64,000 bases of DNA from an uncultured Dehalococcoidia bacterium (GCA_951812395.1 CATOSD010000002.1:372001-436000), one strand, 5' to 3'; counted from the first letter of the stretch, positions 18,370 to 27,585 are shown. The notes: a model not told the origin generated them from the letters alone. Translations and numbers: made by a program.

Positions 18370-19236
18370 TCAGATCGCGTAAGACGCGAGCAACTCCTCG
18401 GGAGTCTTAGGCGTGGCTTTGCCGGACATTTCGTTTGCCCGCTGGTCGAACGTCATGCGCGACTCATCGCGATAAAGCACGCCAACCGGCACTCCTGGCG
18501 TGCTGGCTATCTCGAACGCCGCCGCCTGGTCGGTCTCGTCGTGGTCGTCGGGTATGTCCCACGCCAGGGGCGCGATGCCCTTCCTGGGATTGCCCTTCAG
18601 CGCCTCGAAGGTGTTGTTGTAGGTCGTGCAGGGCGACTGAACGTGCACGACCGAGAAACCCTTGTGGTTCATCGCGTCCTGGATCATCACCCCAAGGTCC
18701 CTGACCTTGGTGGATATGGTGGATGCGACGTATGACGCCCCGACGGTGAGGTAAAGCCTGAGAGCGTCGAGCGCCTCCTCAGGCTTGCCGTACGGCGTCG
18801 AACTGGTGATCGTGCCCAGGTCGGTGGTGGGAGAACTCTGGCCCTTGGTCAGCCCGTAAACCTGGTTGTCCATGATGACGGCAGTGACGTCCAGGTTGCG
18901 GGCGGCCTGCGGCCCTATGTGCTCGAGGCCGATGCCCAGGAAGTCGCCGTCGCCGGCCACGATCACCACGTTCAGGTCGGGGCGGCCCATCTTCACACCC
19001 ATGGAGAGGGGGAGAGTCCTGCCGTGAATGCCGTGCAGGCCGTAAGGCATGTCCCCCTCGAGTAGGTGGATCATGTTGCCGGAGCAACCAATCCCCGCCA
19101 CAACCACGGTGTTTTCAGCCGGAAGCTCCGTCTCGATGGACCTCTGGGACAGCGCCGACTCGAGCGCGCGGCGCACGCCGAAATCGCCGCAACCGGGGCA
19201 CCACTTGAAATCGTACTCGGGATTCTTCGCGCTCAT
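18370..19236 (-). CDS. korB: 2-oxoacid:ferredoxin oxidoreductase, beta subunit
   Basis: A 288-residue ThDP-binding subunit. CPGCGDFGV near the N-terminus supplies iron-sulfur/active-site cysteines, and GIGCSGNM holds the other conserved Cys. The ThDP/Mg motif is GDGDFLGIGLEHIG...VIMDN. Together with KorA it oxidises 2-oxoglutarate or a similar 2-oxoacid to the acyl-CoA using ferredoxin. It overlaps korA by 4 bp (ATGA). Substrate assignment to 2-oxoglutarate is by general similarity only. Confidence 0.92.
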   Translation of the reverse strand: MSAKNPEYDFKWCPGCGDFGVRRALESALSQRSIETELPAENTVVVAGIGCSGNMIHLLEGDMPYGLHGIHGRTLPLSMGVKMGRPDLNVVIVAGDGDFLGIGLEHIGPQAARNLDVTAVIMDNQVYGLTKGQSSPTTDLGTITSSTPYGKPEEALDALRLYLTVGASYVASTISTKVRDLGVMIQDAMNHKGFSVVHVQSPCTTYNNTFEALKGNPRKGIAPLAWDIPDDHDETDQAAAFEIASTPGVPVGVLYRDESRMTFDQRANEMSGKATPKTPEELLASYAI

Positions 19237-20948
19237 GCGGTTACTCCCTCCTTTTGCAATTGTCTGACTCGCTCTCCGACTTCGCGTACCAGGTCCTTCT
19301 CCTTGAACGGTAGCCCGGTTATCTGGGTTATGGACTCGGCGCGTACTCCGTATGAGCGGAGGATGGACGAGAACTGACCCTGGAAATTTAGCTCCGGAAC
19401 GAGGACAAGCTCCTTGCTCTTCAACTCTTCCAGGAGCTGGGGCGGCATCGGGTTGAGGAACATGGTGTAGTACCAGGCTACGTCATGCCCGGTCCGCGAC
19501 AACTCTCTGTAGGCGGCGAGAGCCGGGCCTTTCGAGCCGCCCCACGGCAGCAGGGCTATCGAGGCGTCGGCGTTGTCGCTCTCGTAGTCGCCGTCTTCCA
19601 GCAACCTGATCTTGCTGAATCGGCGGTTGGTCATCTGAATGTGGCGCTGGGGCAGGTGGGTCGTGTCGCCCATGCCGTCGTGCTCGCTGCCGTTGGCGAC
19701 GTAGCTGCCAGGGCTTCCCGGTATTGGCATCGGCGAAAGCTCCCAGCCATCGTACCGGTTATAGCCGTTGGAGCCTTCGTACACCCTGCGGTTTTCTACC
19801 CGCACCTTGCTCAGATCGGGCCTGGGGATGTTCTGGTTACGCTCGGAAAGGGCGTGTTCACTGAGCAGCACCACGGGTCCCTGATATCGCTCGGCCCAGT
19901 TCACCGCGTGCACGGCGGCGTAGAAGCACTCTTCCACCGTGCCTGGCGCGATCACGGGCAGCTTAACGTCCCCGTGCGCCGGGAACATCGCCGCCATGAG
20001 GTCCGACTGCTCCGTCTTGGTGGGCAGTCCGGTGGCCGGTCCGCCGCGCTGGATGTCGGCCACCACAACGGGAATCTCTGCCATCCACGCAAGCCCCAGG
20101 CCCTCGCTCATGAGTGAGAATCCCGGGCCGGCGGTGGCGGTCATCGCCTTCTTGCCGGCAAACCCGGCGCCGACTATGGAGTTGATGGACTCGATCTCCG
20201 AGCTGGCCTGGTAACAGAACCTGCCCGGCCCAACGAGGTTTTGCTCCATCCACACCAGTATGGACGTGGCCGGCGATATGGGGTAACCGACGTAGAACTC
20301 CAGTCCCGCCGTAAGCGCCCCCAGGGCGATTGCCTGGTTGCCGTTGAGCAGGATCTGGTCTCCCTCGGGAGGGATGGCTGAGGCAAGCTCGCCCAGGCTG
20401 AAACCGCTACGCTCCGCTTCTTTCCTTCCGAGCGAAAGCGCCTCGATGTTCGAGCTTATTATCTGCTCGTCGTTGGGCCGCCCTCTCGTGAAGCGCTTGG
20501 TTACGAACTCCTCAAGAATAACCTGCGGCATCTGCACCAGGTAGGCGAGCGCTCCGATAACCACCATATTGGCGGCCCTGTTGTTGCCGGTGGACCTGGC
20601 AAGCTCGTCGAATGGCATGCCGAAACTGTTGCCCGTGTACTCCAGGTCGAAGGCGCCGGAGTCATAAATGACCACCCCGCCCTCGCGCACTTCCGAGATG
20701 TGCGTGTCGTATGCCTCGCGGTTGAAAGCAACCAGCACGTCGAGATCGTCGCCCGAACTCAGCACCTCGGCATTGGCTATGCGCGTCTGGGTCCAGGTGG
20801 GGCCGCCCATGATCTGGGAAGGGAAGGTTGCGAAGGTCTGAGCGTGGTAGCCCCTTTGGGTTGCCGCTTGAGCAAGGCCCTCGGCAGAGGTCACAACGCC
20901 CTGGCCGCCCTCTCCCGCAAATCGCACCACAAAGTCACTCTTTCTCAA
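19233..20948 (-). CDS. korA: 2-oxoacid:ferredoxin oxidoreductase, fused gamma-alpha subunit
   Basis: A 571-residue fusion. Residues 1-180 are the gamma domain, starting VRFAGEGGQGVVTSAEGLAQAA. Residues from about 200 are the alpha domain with GYPISPATSILVWME and ATAGPGFSLMSEGLGLAWMAEIPVVVADIQRGGPATG. Gamma-alpha fusions of this type are common in aerobic bacteria that use KorAB alongside or instead of 2-oxoglutarate dehydrogenase. It is first in a two-gene operon with korB. Confidence 0.93.
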   Translation of the reverse strand: MRKSDFVVRFAGEGGQGVVTSAEGLAQAATQRGYHAQTFATFPSQIMGGPTWTQTRIANAEVLSSGDDLDVLVAFNREAYDTHISEVREGGVVIYDSGAFDLEYTGNSFGMPFDELARSTGNNRAANMVVIGALAYLVQMPQVILEEFVTKRFTRGRPNDEQIISSNIEALSLGRKEAERSGFSLGELASAIPPEGDQILLNGNQAIALGALTAGLEFYVGYPISPATSILVWMEQNLVGPGRFCYQASSEIESINSIVGAGFAGKKAMTATAGPGFSLMSEGLGLAWMAEIPVVVADIQRGGPATGLPTKTEQSDLMAAMFPAHGDVKLPVIAPGTVEECFYAAVHAVNWAERYQGPVVLLSEHALSERNQNIPRPDLSKVRVENRRVYEGSNGYNRYDGWELSPMPIPGSPGSYVANGSEHDGMGDTTHLPQRHIQMTNRRFSKIRLLEDGDYESDNADASIALLPWGGSKGPALAAYRELSRTGHDVAWYYTMFLNPMPPQLLEELKSKELVLVPELNFQGQFSSILRSYGVRAESITQITGLPFKEKDLVREVGERVRQLQKEGVTA

Positions 20949-21187
20949 CTACTACCTCCGGATAGCCTGGGAGCGGGAAACCTCCACGGGCAGCCGGCGG
21001 AGCCGTAGCCCGAATTCGCTAGGAGATGTTTGCAGCTTCGGAAAGAGCTTGAAGGAACCATCGATTACCGGCGTCCGAGCTGCCCCGTCGCCCATACTTT
21101 CGTCTCATGCCGCCGGGAAATGTACCGCGTCGCAGCGGTCCTACCGACTGCCAACTTGACTTGACTACTGCCTTTACAGCTTGAACA

Positions 21188-21216
21188 AATATAGCAGCAC
21201 GGCCCCGCGCTGTCAA
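21188..21216 (-). promoter_or_regulatory. Promoter of korAB with an about 230-nt leader
   Basis: On the minus strand TTGACA (21211-21216), 17 bp and TATATT (21188-21193) form a near-consensus promoter. Transcription would start near 21181, about 230 nt before korA. The leader carries short complementary segments but I cannot assign it to a riboswitch class. The 329-bp gap 20949-21277 contains nothing else recognisable. Confidence 0.7.
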
Positions 21217-21277
21217 TTTTGGGGAGGGACAGGAAGCCGCCCTTTTCGCGTCCGCGCCGGAGAGTCGTGCGGCCCAC

Positions 21278-21943
21278 TTACTCTTCGACGATGAGGTTGA
21301 ATCCGGCAGGACAGACGACCAGAAAAATGGCGTCGAATGCTGCCAGGAACGGCACCCATAGAGCCGGGCTTTCGCCGGCGAACACAGCGCCGGTCGCCTC
21401 GACCGCCGCGACGATCGCCGGCAGCACAACCGGCAGGAAAAGCACCGGCAGCATGATCTCGCGGGACCTGGTGTTTACGGCCATGGCGGAGAAGAGCGTG
21501 CCCACTACGGCTATTCCCAGCGTGGCCAGCAGCGCAACCGGAATCAGCCACGGGTCGCCGGGCGACAGGTTGAACAGCGCCAGGAATATAGGGAAGACCA
21601 CTACCTCGACCGCGACCATGAACAGGAAAATGGATAGGACCTTGCCGAAGTAGACCGCGTCACGGGCGACGGGCGCGAGAAACAGTCCGGTCATAGCGGC
21701 GCCGTCGCGTTCGATGGCGAACGAACGGCCCAGCCCCAGCGCGCCGCTGAAGGCGATGGCGACCCACAGGATCCCCGGCCCAACCGTCGCGGCTGTGCGC
21801 GGTGTCGGGTCAATGGCGAAGTTGAAGACGACGACGGCCAACAGCGCGAACACCAGCAGCGATATCGCGATCTCCTTGGTGCGCAGCTCCAGCAGGGCGT
21901 CCTTCCAGACCACGGCCAGCACCGCCCTCCAGTAGGCCCTCAA
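21278..21943 (-). CDS. ccmB: Heme exporter membrane protein CcmB
   Basis: A 221-residue membrane protein with six hydrophobic segments. The start AVVWKDALLELRTKE and the segment WVAIAFSGALGLGRSFAIERDGAAMTGLFLAPV are typical of CcmB, the permease of the cytochrome c maturation ABC transporter. It overlaps ccmA as ATGA. CcmC and later Ccm genes are not in the window. Confidence 0.93.
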   Translation of the reverse strand: MRAYWRAVLAVVWKDALLELRTKEIAISLLVFALLAVVVFNFAIDPTPRTAATVGPGILWVAIAFSGALGLGRSFAIERDGAAMTGLFLAPVARDAVYFGKVLSIFLFMVAVEVVVFPIFLALFNLSPGDPWLIPVALLATLGIAVVGTLFSAMAVNTRSREIMLPVLFLPVVLPAIVAAVEATGAVFAGESPALWVPFLAAFDAIFLVVCPAGFNLIVEE

Positions 21944-22695
21944 GCGTCGGACTCCCGTGTCAGCTCGGCGTATCGCTCTCGCAGCCCGGCCGCGCCGAGG
22001 GACCCGGCTGCGGCGTCGAAGGCGATGCGTCCCCTTGAGAGGATGACGGCGCGGCGCGCAAGGGCCGCGCCGCGCTCGAGGTTGTGCGTGGTCAAGATGA
22101 CTGTGCGGTTCGAAGATGCGCTCTCGGAGATGATGCGCTCCAGAATGGCCATCGCCTCCTGGTCGAGGCCGCTCTCAGGCTCGTCCATCAGCAGTATGGG
22201 AGGGTCGTGCAGCAGCGCTCGGGCTATCGAGAGGCGCTTGCGCATTCCGTGTGACATCGTGCCTGCGCGCTGCGAGAGCCTGGAGGCCATGCCGAGCCGA
22301 TCGGCCACGCTCGCCGCTCTGTGCTCGACGTCGTTCAGGTCGAACATTCTCGCAAACAGCTTGAGGTTTTCCATGCCGGTGAGCTGCTCGTACAGCATGG
22401 AGTCGTGGGTGACGACGCCGATGGAGGCGCGCGCCAGCTTGCCGTGGCGGGGCACGTCGTAGCCCGCGACTCGGACACTGCCGCCGTCCGGGCGTGTAAG
22501 CGTCGCGAGCGTCTTGATGAGCGTTGTCTTGCCCGAGCCGTTGGGCCCGAGTATGGCCAGGGTTTCGCCCCAGGGGACCTGGAGGTCCAGGCCGCGCAGC
22601 ACCCCCACGCGCCCGTAGGACTTGCGGAGTCCGCGTACGTCGATGGCAGGCGCGGTCGGCCGCGACTCGCGAGCGTTTGGCACCGCAAATCTCAC
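21940..22695 (-). CDS. ccmA: ABC transporter ATPase CcmA
   Basis: A 251-residue ATPase. Walker A is GPNGSGKT (residues 50-57), the signature region reads MSHGMRKRLSIARAL instead of LSGGQ, and Walker B is ILLMDEP. The degenerate signature is common in CcmA. GTG 22693-22695 was chosen as start because it overlaps the upstream stop as GTGA and removes an implausible N-terminal extension. It acts with CcmB in cytochrome c maturation. Confidence 0.92.
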   Translation of the reverse strand: MRFAVPNARESRPTAPAIDVRGLRKSYGRVGVLRGLDLQVPWGETLAILGPNGSGKTTLIKTLATLTRPDGGSVRVAGYDVPRHGKLARASIGVVTHDSMLYEQLTGMENLKLFARMFDLNDVEHRAASVADRLGMASRLSQRAGTMSHGMRKRLSIARALLHDPPILLMDEPESGLDQEAMAILERIISESASSNRTVILTTHNLERGAALARRAVILSRGRIAFDAAAGSLGAAGLRERYAELTRESDA

Positions 22696-23843
22696 CGGCG
22701 CAGAGTATCTCGCCCCTGCTCGAGCGCGCGGCCCAGAATCTCTGCCATGCGCCAGTTGGTGTGGGCGTCCTTGACCGCTATTCGCACGTACCGGCCATCG
22801 AGGACGGTGGAAGTCGCCGACGCGTTTCGGAGGAACAGGTTGCCCTTTCGACACCGCTCTATCAACTCCTGTGCCGTGGGGCCCTCGTCAGGGAGGCGGA
22901 AGAGGATGTAGTTTGCTGTCCCCGGCGTAATCTCCGAGATGCCCAGCGATTGCAGGCCGCTGGTCAGCCGATTTCGAAGAGTGTGCGTTTCCTGGTAGCG
23001 TCGGGAGTAGTACTCATCGTCCTCAAAGGCAGTGACGGCGGCCATCTGGCCGGGCAAGCTCACTGCCCAGGGCGCGTTCAACAGGCGCAACGGTTGTATC
23101 ATTCGGGGTGGGCCACACAGATAACCAACGCGCAAGCCGCTCAGGGCGTACATCTTGGACATAGACTTGCACACAACCACGTTTTCGCTTTGCCCCGCGA
23201 AGCGTTCCAGGGACTCATCCCTGTGAACGTAGTCCACGTACGTTTCATCTACCCAGAAAAGGGTCTCGCGGGGAGCGCCGCGTATCACTCTCTCCAGGTC
23301 TTGCCTCGGGACGTGCCGCCCCGTCGGATTGTTGGGGTTCACGATGACGACGAGGTCGTACCCTCCGCGCAAGTGACGTTCGAGTTGCTCGGGGTCCACA
23401 CGGTAACCCTCCTCCCGATTGAGAACCAGGCGATCTATGCTGCACCTGACAACGTTTTCCAGCACGTGCGTGTACTCGCCGTAGGACGGGTCCAGCACCA
23501 GGGCTCGGGACTCGCGGGTGAGCCAGTGCCTAAGCGCCAGGAAAATGAGGCTGGACGATCCGGCTCCCGCGATGACCGAGTCCCGCGCCACGCCCCTGGT
23601 GTCGGCGATACGGCTCACAAGCCCTTCGGACTCGGTCGGAGGCGAAGTCCTGATGGCCCAGGGCAGGTGTTCCTTCAGCACGTCGATCACCGCGGGCGAC
23701 GGTGGAAACCACGCATCGAGAACGTCCGCGCTGATAATGTCGGCGACTCTCTCGAGGCTATCGAACTCGCGTCCAATCGCGTCGAAGAAGGCTCCCCCGT
23801 GGTAAGAAGTCACCCGGACGTCAGAGGAAACTGGTTCGTTCAT
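22692..23843 (-). CDS. Class I/II aminotransferase, HisC/CobD-like
   Basis: A 383-residue PLP enzyme. Key elements are AGAGSSSLIF (phosphate loop), VNPNNPTGR, FWVDETYVDY and Lys230 in SMSKMYALSGLRVGYLCG. Such proteins are annotated as histidinol-phosphate aminotransferase or threonine-phosphate decarboxylase; the sequence does not decide. ATG 23841-23843 has GAGGAG upstream; longer in-frame readings start in non-coding-like sequence. It overlaps ccmA by 4 bp, so it is first in a transcript with ccmA and ccmB, an unexpected pairing. Confidence 0.88.
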   Translation of the reverse strand: MNEPVSSDVRVTSYHGGAFFDAIGREFDSLERVADIISADVLDAWFPPSPAVIDVLKEHLPWAIRTSPPTESEGLVSRIADTRGVARDSVIAGAGSSSLIFLALRHWLTRESRALVLDPSYGEYTHVLENVVRCSIDRLVLNREEGYRVDPEQLERHLRGGYDLVVIVNPNNPTGRHVPRQDLERVIRGAPRETLFWVDETYVDYVHRDESLERFAGQSENVVVCKSMSKMYALSGLRVGYLCGPPRMIQPLRLLNAPWAVSLPGQMAAVTAFEDDEYYSRRYQETHTLRNRLTSGLQSLGISEITPGTANYILFRLPDEGPTAQELIERCRKGNLFLRNASATSTVLDGRYVRIAVKDAHTNWRMAEILGRALEQGRDTLRR

Positions 23844-24024
23844 AGAGACACTCCTCACAGTAATCAGGGGTGAGTATATCCGATACGCGCTCGCGCCGCC
23901 CGGCAGGCCCGTCGCGGGATCCCAAGTGTGAAAGCGGTGGCGCCTGAACGGAAGGTGTGCAAGACTAGAGCATACGCAGGGAAGTGTTGGCGGTGGGGGA
24001 AGCAGCAAGGAGGGAGTAGAGTTC

Positions 24025-24447
24025 ATGGCGACTATTGAGGAGTTGCGCGAGCGGTACGAGGGGCTGGAGCTAAGGGCGCGGGTGGACACGGAGGCGGCGA
24101 TCGACGCCGCCTGCCTGATGGTGTTCGACTACGAGTACGCTGGCCGGGACGCGGAGGTGGTCATCGACACCGACGAGTTCACCGCCGTCTGCCCGTGGAC
24201 GGGGCTGCCGGACCAGGGGACGCTCAGGATTAGCTACGTGCCGGCGAACTCCTGCATCGAGCTGAAGTCCCTCAAGTTCTACCTGCTGTCGTACAGGAAC
24301 GTGGGCATAGTGCAGGAGCACGCCGCCAACCGCATTCTGGACGACCTCGCGGCGTGCTGCCGCCCGGTGCGCATGAGCGTGTTTCTGGACTACAACGTGC
24401 GCGGAGGCCTTCACACCGCGGTCACGGCGGGGTACGAGGCGTCCTAG
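24025..24447 (+). CDS. queF: NADPH-dependent 7-cyano-7-deazaguanine reductase QueF
   Basis: A 140-residue type I QueF, which reduces preQ0 to preQ1 in queuosine synthesis. The active-site segment EFTAVCPWTGLPDQG supplies Cys56 (thioimide) and Asp63, and the QueF motif ELKSLKFYLLSYRN is the NADPH-binding signature. The motif usually reads ESKSLK, so this has Leu for Ser. AAGGAGGGAG precedes the ATG. No other queuosine gene is nearby. Confidence 0.94.
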   Translation: MATIEELRERYEGLELRARVDTEAAIDAACLMVFDYEYAGRDAEVVIDTDEFTAVCPWTGLPDQGTLRISYVPANSCIELKSLKFYLLSYRNVGIVQEHAANRILDDLAACCRPVRMSVFLDYNVRGGLHTAVTAGYEAS

Positions 24448-24469
24448 GCCCGGGTCCGGCGGCGCGTGG

Positions 24470-25207
24470 TCAGACCGCCGCCTTGGCGGCCAGGGCCAGG
24501 CGGCCGGCGCCGTGGGCCATCGACGCGGCGGACACCATTTCGGCGGCGTATTCCAACCCCACGTCGCTGATGTTGATCACCATGTGGAACAGCTCCGGCG
24601 CGTCCGGGTTGTCGAGGCCGAGGAATCGCCTGAAGTAGTAGGCGCGGGCCTCGTCGCGGGCGGCCATCGTGCGTTCGGCGTCCTCGCGGCTTATCCGCTC
24701 GCGCTCCATGATGGTGGTGACCCTATCGTTGTACTCCGAGACCACGCCGACGCGCAGAACGTGGGGCAGGTCCCTGAGGATGACGTGGCTGCCCCTGCCC
24801 ACTATCACGGTGTTGCCGCCCTCGGCCATCTCTTCGAGCACGGTATGGACGGCCTCGATGTAGGCCTCGTCCTCCAGTTCGTGACCCTTGGTTATGGTGG
24901 GTTGTGGCAGGTCCTCGTATTCTTCCGTGAGAAACGCTGCAACTCCCGGTCCGAAGTAGGGGTCGCCGCCGGCGCCCGACACGGCGGACCGCTCCAGGAT
25001 GCGCTGGAGCAGCCGCGAGAACCGCTCGCCCCTGGTGGGTGGGCGCTCCTCGCGCTCGTGCAGCGCCTCCACGGTGGCGCCTACTTGGCGTGCGACGTTT
25101 GTCAGAATCAGGCGGTCTACGTAATCGGCTTCCAGTCGCTGCGCCACCAACGGCCCCAACGATCTGGGTCCGGCTCCGGAGAGTCCGGCCAAAGTTACTA
25201 CGGTCAT
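24470..25207 (-). CDS. Cytidylate-kinase-like family protein
   Basis: A 245-residue P-loop protein of the cytidylate kinase-like family (PF13189). The N-terminus VTLAGLSGAGPRSLGPLVAQRL stands in for the P-loop but lacks the canonical GK[ST]. Further features are YVDRLIL, GNTVIVGRGSHVILRD and LRVGVVSEYNDRV. Members are widespread next to unrelated genes and their substrate is unproven. It is convergent with queF. Confidence 0.82.
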   Translation of the reverse strand: MTVVTLAGLSGAGPRSLGPLVAQRLEADYVDRLILTNVARQVGATVEALHEREERPPTRGERFSRLLQRILERSAVSGAGGDPYFGPGVAAFLTEEYEDLPQPTITKGHELEDEAYIEAVHTVLEEMAEGGNTVIVGRGSHVILRDLPHVLRVGVVSEYNDRVTTIMERERISREDAERTMAARDEARAYYFRRFLGLDNPDAPELFHMVINISDVGLEYAAEMVSAASMAHGAGRLALAAKAAV

Positions 25208-25271
25208 AGCTCACCTCTCCAGCTTCGTGTTTTGGTTGCAAGCCGCGGGGCATGGCCCCGCGGGAAAGTGT

Positions 25272-25730
25272 CTACTGCTGGCTCCGGAGCTCCTCGACGT
25301 GGGCGTTCCAGTGGGACCGGATGCGTTCGAGGCGCTGTATGGTGGAGGCTTCCGAGCCGTCGCCGCGCACCATAATCACCGCGTCCGGATCAGCGACCTC
25401 CCTTGCCGCCGCGGAGAGCCGCGCCTGGAGCCGGCGCGCCTCGTCGGCCAGACGTGCGACGCTCTTGCCCGACGCCCTGCCGACGGCCCGGGCGTTCATC
25501 TCGTCGGTGGAGGCGTAGATGCGGTAGGGCTGCTGGCCCAAGGTGACCGCCTCCATGCCCTCGACGGTGGCCTGGTGCCAGTAGACCATGTGGACGAGGA
25601 CCTCGCGGGGGGTCCACAAATCGATCTTCACCTTCGATTCGGCGCCGGCGTCCTCGAAGTACGAAAGCCCCGCCTCCACAGACTGTTCTACGGACGATAT
25701 AAGGGACTCCAGGTTGTTTTCCGTGGTCAT
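25272..25730 (-). CDS. DinB / mycothiol-maleylpyruvate-isomerase-like protein
   Basis: A 152-residue four-helix-bundle protein. The WTPREVLVHMVYWHQATVEGMEAV segment carries a His in the place used for metal binding in DinB/MDMPI proteins, and the protein ends with RIRSHWNAHVEEL, supplying another His. Family members include thiol-dependent isomerases and transferases. This is of interest given mycothiol-like genes at 41.5-45.3 kb, but a link is only inferred. Confidence 0.7.
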   Translation of the reverse strand: MTTENNLESLISSVEQSVEAGLSYFEDAGAESKVKIDLWTPREVLVHMVYWHQATVEGMEAVTLGQQPYRIYASTDEMNARAVGRASGKSVARLADEARRLQARLSAAAREVADPDAVIMVRGDGSEASTIQRLERIRSHWNAHVEELRSQQ

Positions 25731-25787
25731 GTTGGCGCCTCCCAGAGTTCTAGTGGTGGATTTGACTGCCCGCCTCGGCCACGGGCG

Positions 25788-26300
25788 TTAGTACTCGATG
25801 ATCGAGTAGGTCTCGTAGTTCCGCAGCCTGTCTCTGCCGCCGAGCTCGGCAAGCTCGATGAGTACGGTGACGCCAGCGACGCTCGCGCCCGCCGTTTCGA
25901 CCAGCTCCCCTGCCGCGGCGAGCGTGCCCCCGGTGGCGAGCAGGTCGTCCACGATCACCACGCGCTGGCCGCCGGCGAAGGCGTCGGTGTGCACCTCCAG
26001 GGAGTCGGCGCCGTATTCGAGCGTGTAGGTCACGGTGTGAGTGGCGTAGGGTAGCTTGCCTGCTTTTCGAATTGGTACGAGCGGCTTCGCGAGGGACTGC
26101 GCCAGGGGCGCGGCGAAGATGAAGCCACGAGACTCGACGCTGGCGATTGCGTCGGGCCGGACGCGCTCGCAGAACTCGCCCATTCGGGAGAGGGCCGCCC
26201 TGAACGCCGCGGCGTCTTGGAGCAGGGGCGTGATGTCCCGGTAGAGGATGCCCTCGATTGGAAAGTCCTCGATCTCCCTGATGTAGTCTCGGAGTTGCAT
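25788..26300 (-). CDS. apt: Adenine phosphoribosyltransferase
   Basis: A 170-residue type I PRTase that salvages adenine to AMP. The PRPP loop is VVIVDDLLATGGT and the adenine-binding region is SVESRGFIFAAPLA. The N-terminus DYIREIEDFPIEGILYRDITPLL is diagnostic. ATG 26298-26300 was chosen; an in-frame GTG four codons upstream is possible. No clear ribosome site is seen for either. Confidence 0.95.
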   Translation of the reverse strand: MQLRDYIREIEDFPIEGILYRDITPLLQDAAAFRAALSRMGEFCERVRPDAIASVESRGFIFAAPLAQSLAKPLVPIRKAGKLPYATHTVTYTLEYGADSLEVHTDAFAGGQRVVIVDDLLATGGTLAAAGELVETAGASVAGVTVLIELAELGGRDRLRNYETYSIIEY

Positions 26301-26383
26301 CGCGCCAAACACGCTGTAAACAGGCTAATACTTGGTTGAATGATAATTGGCGGTGGTAAGGCGGTCAAGTAGCGGCTAACTCT

Positions 26384-27065
26384 GGACTCTGTTTCAGGTT
26401 GCTCGGCGCCCCCAACCGTTGTCCCCGCGAAAGCGGGAAAGCGAATTCTGTTAGTTTCTGCGACATTCTGTTGTATTCGTAGCTGGGGGCGCCGACGGTT
26501 CTGCGCAATTCTGTAATGCCGGCGTGGGCAATTCGGCGCAGAAGTGTCACGCCGCGTGACAGAGTAGGACAGGGGGTCGACGGGCCGACCGGCCGTGTAT
26601 CCGTTGGCACCGGGCGCCCACGAGGGATGCCCCTACGGATGCCTGGGGCATTGTACCTATCTGGGGATAGGGATTCCGGGCCGCGGGGTCTGTCCCTCGC
26701 TTGGGCGAGGGTAGCACGTATGTGCGTGAATTGCAAGAGGGGGTGGCGAGACTGCGGGATTGGGCGGGAACGGTGGGGAGAGACTGCGCAGACGTGGGCC
26801 AGTGGCTGGGCGCCTGTAGGACGTGTGGGTGGCAGGGCCAGAGCACGGGCGGCGCATGAAAGTGACAGTTTTTTCGGTGCGCCGGGGAGCGAAAGGGTCG
26901 GGGTTGGGCGAGGGGGCGTGGCTGGGGTGTGCGTTGGGGAGTCAGCAGGGGGACATTGGCTCGACAAGATAAAGGCGATGGCCGTTGGTTCAGAGTTGGG
27001 TGTGGGGGCAGGTCTTTCGCGAGGGAGATGGTTCTGGGGGCGCCTGGTAATCTGAAACAGACTCC
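26384..27065. mobile_element. 682-bp inverted-repeat element, copy A
   Basis: The ends are inverted repeats of about 29 bp: the left end starts GGACTCTGTTTCAG and the right end, read inward, GGAGTCTGTTTCAG, followed by sequence ending in GGCGCCCCC on both sides. The interior up to about 26933 is closely matched, in reverse complement, by 49426-49974. It carries several palindromes, including GTCACGCCGCGTGAC, but no credible transposase; open frames on both strands are low-complexity. It therefore looks like a non-autonomous (MITE-like) element. No clear target duplication was found. The element fills most of the 953-bp gap 26301-27253. Confidence 0.8.
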
Positions 27066-27253
27066 AGTTCTTGAGGAAAGAACTCCACAGGAATATCATG
27101 TGACTCCCAGTTGTTTGCCGCAGACCAAAGAACGGAAACAACTGACCACCTTGTTATAGGGGCTTGTGTTAACCTCGAATACAATGCCATCTGCAACTTT
27201 CCGTAGGCCGTAACGATAGCCATAGAAGGTGTGGAAGCCCCGGCGCCTGTACT

Positions 27254-27568
27254 ATGACCCACCAGCCGATCAGGTCTGTTCTTCTCGACTTGGACAACAC
27301 CATGATAGACCGAGCAGAGGCGTTCGCACGTCTCTTTGAGCATTGGTACCAAATTCTGCCTACCCCGAACAGACCGTAGGATAGGGTGGAGTTCGGATCA
27401 CGGTTGGCACGGCGGGGTAACGGCGACGAGCCGATTCCGGACATCTGCCAGGACATGCTGGACGAGTGGCCGGGCAGTTTTGCGAGCATGGCCGCGGCGG
27501 TAGAAGCTCACTCGGACATGATGCCAAAGGTGGTCGGGATTCATCCCAGGACTATCGGTTATGGCTGA
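27254..27568 (+). pseudogene. HAD hydrolase remnant with in-frame stop
   Basis: From ATG 27254 the frame reads RSVLLDLDNTMIDRAEAFARLF, the first motif of haloacid-dehalogenase hydrolases (nucleophile Asp and +2 Asp in DLDNT). TAG at 27377-27379 interrupts it, and the same frame then continues to TGA 27566-27568. The total, about 105 codons, is less than half a HAD enzyme and later motifs are missing. It lies between element A and the NUDIX gene, and disruption by the element or a deletion is plausible. Confidence 0.65.
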
Positions 27569-27585
27569 AACGAAGGGCTGATGAT

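Noticed and set aside
26365..27141. Open frames of 258 and 179 codons on either strand of element A
   Set aside because: Pro/Arg/Gly-biased without motifs, and matching frames in copy B arise only because the DNA is repeated.
27377..27379. TAG in the HAD frame as pyrrolysine or read-through
   Set aside because: The frame after it soon ends and later HAD motifs are missing, so a decayed gene is the simpler reading.
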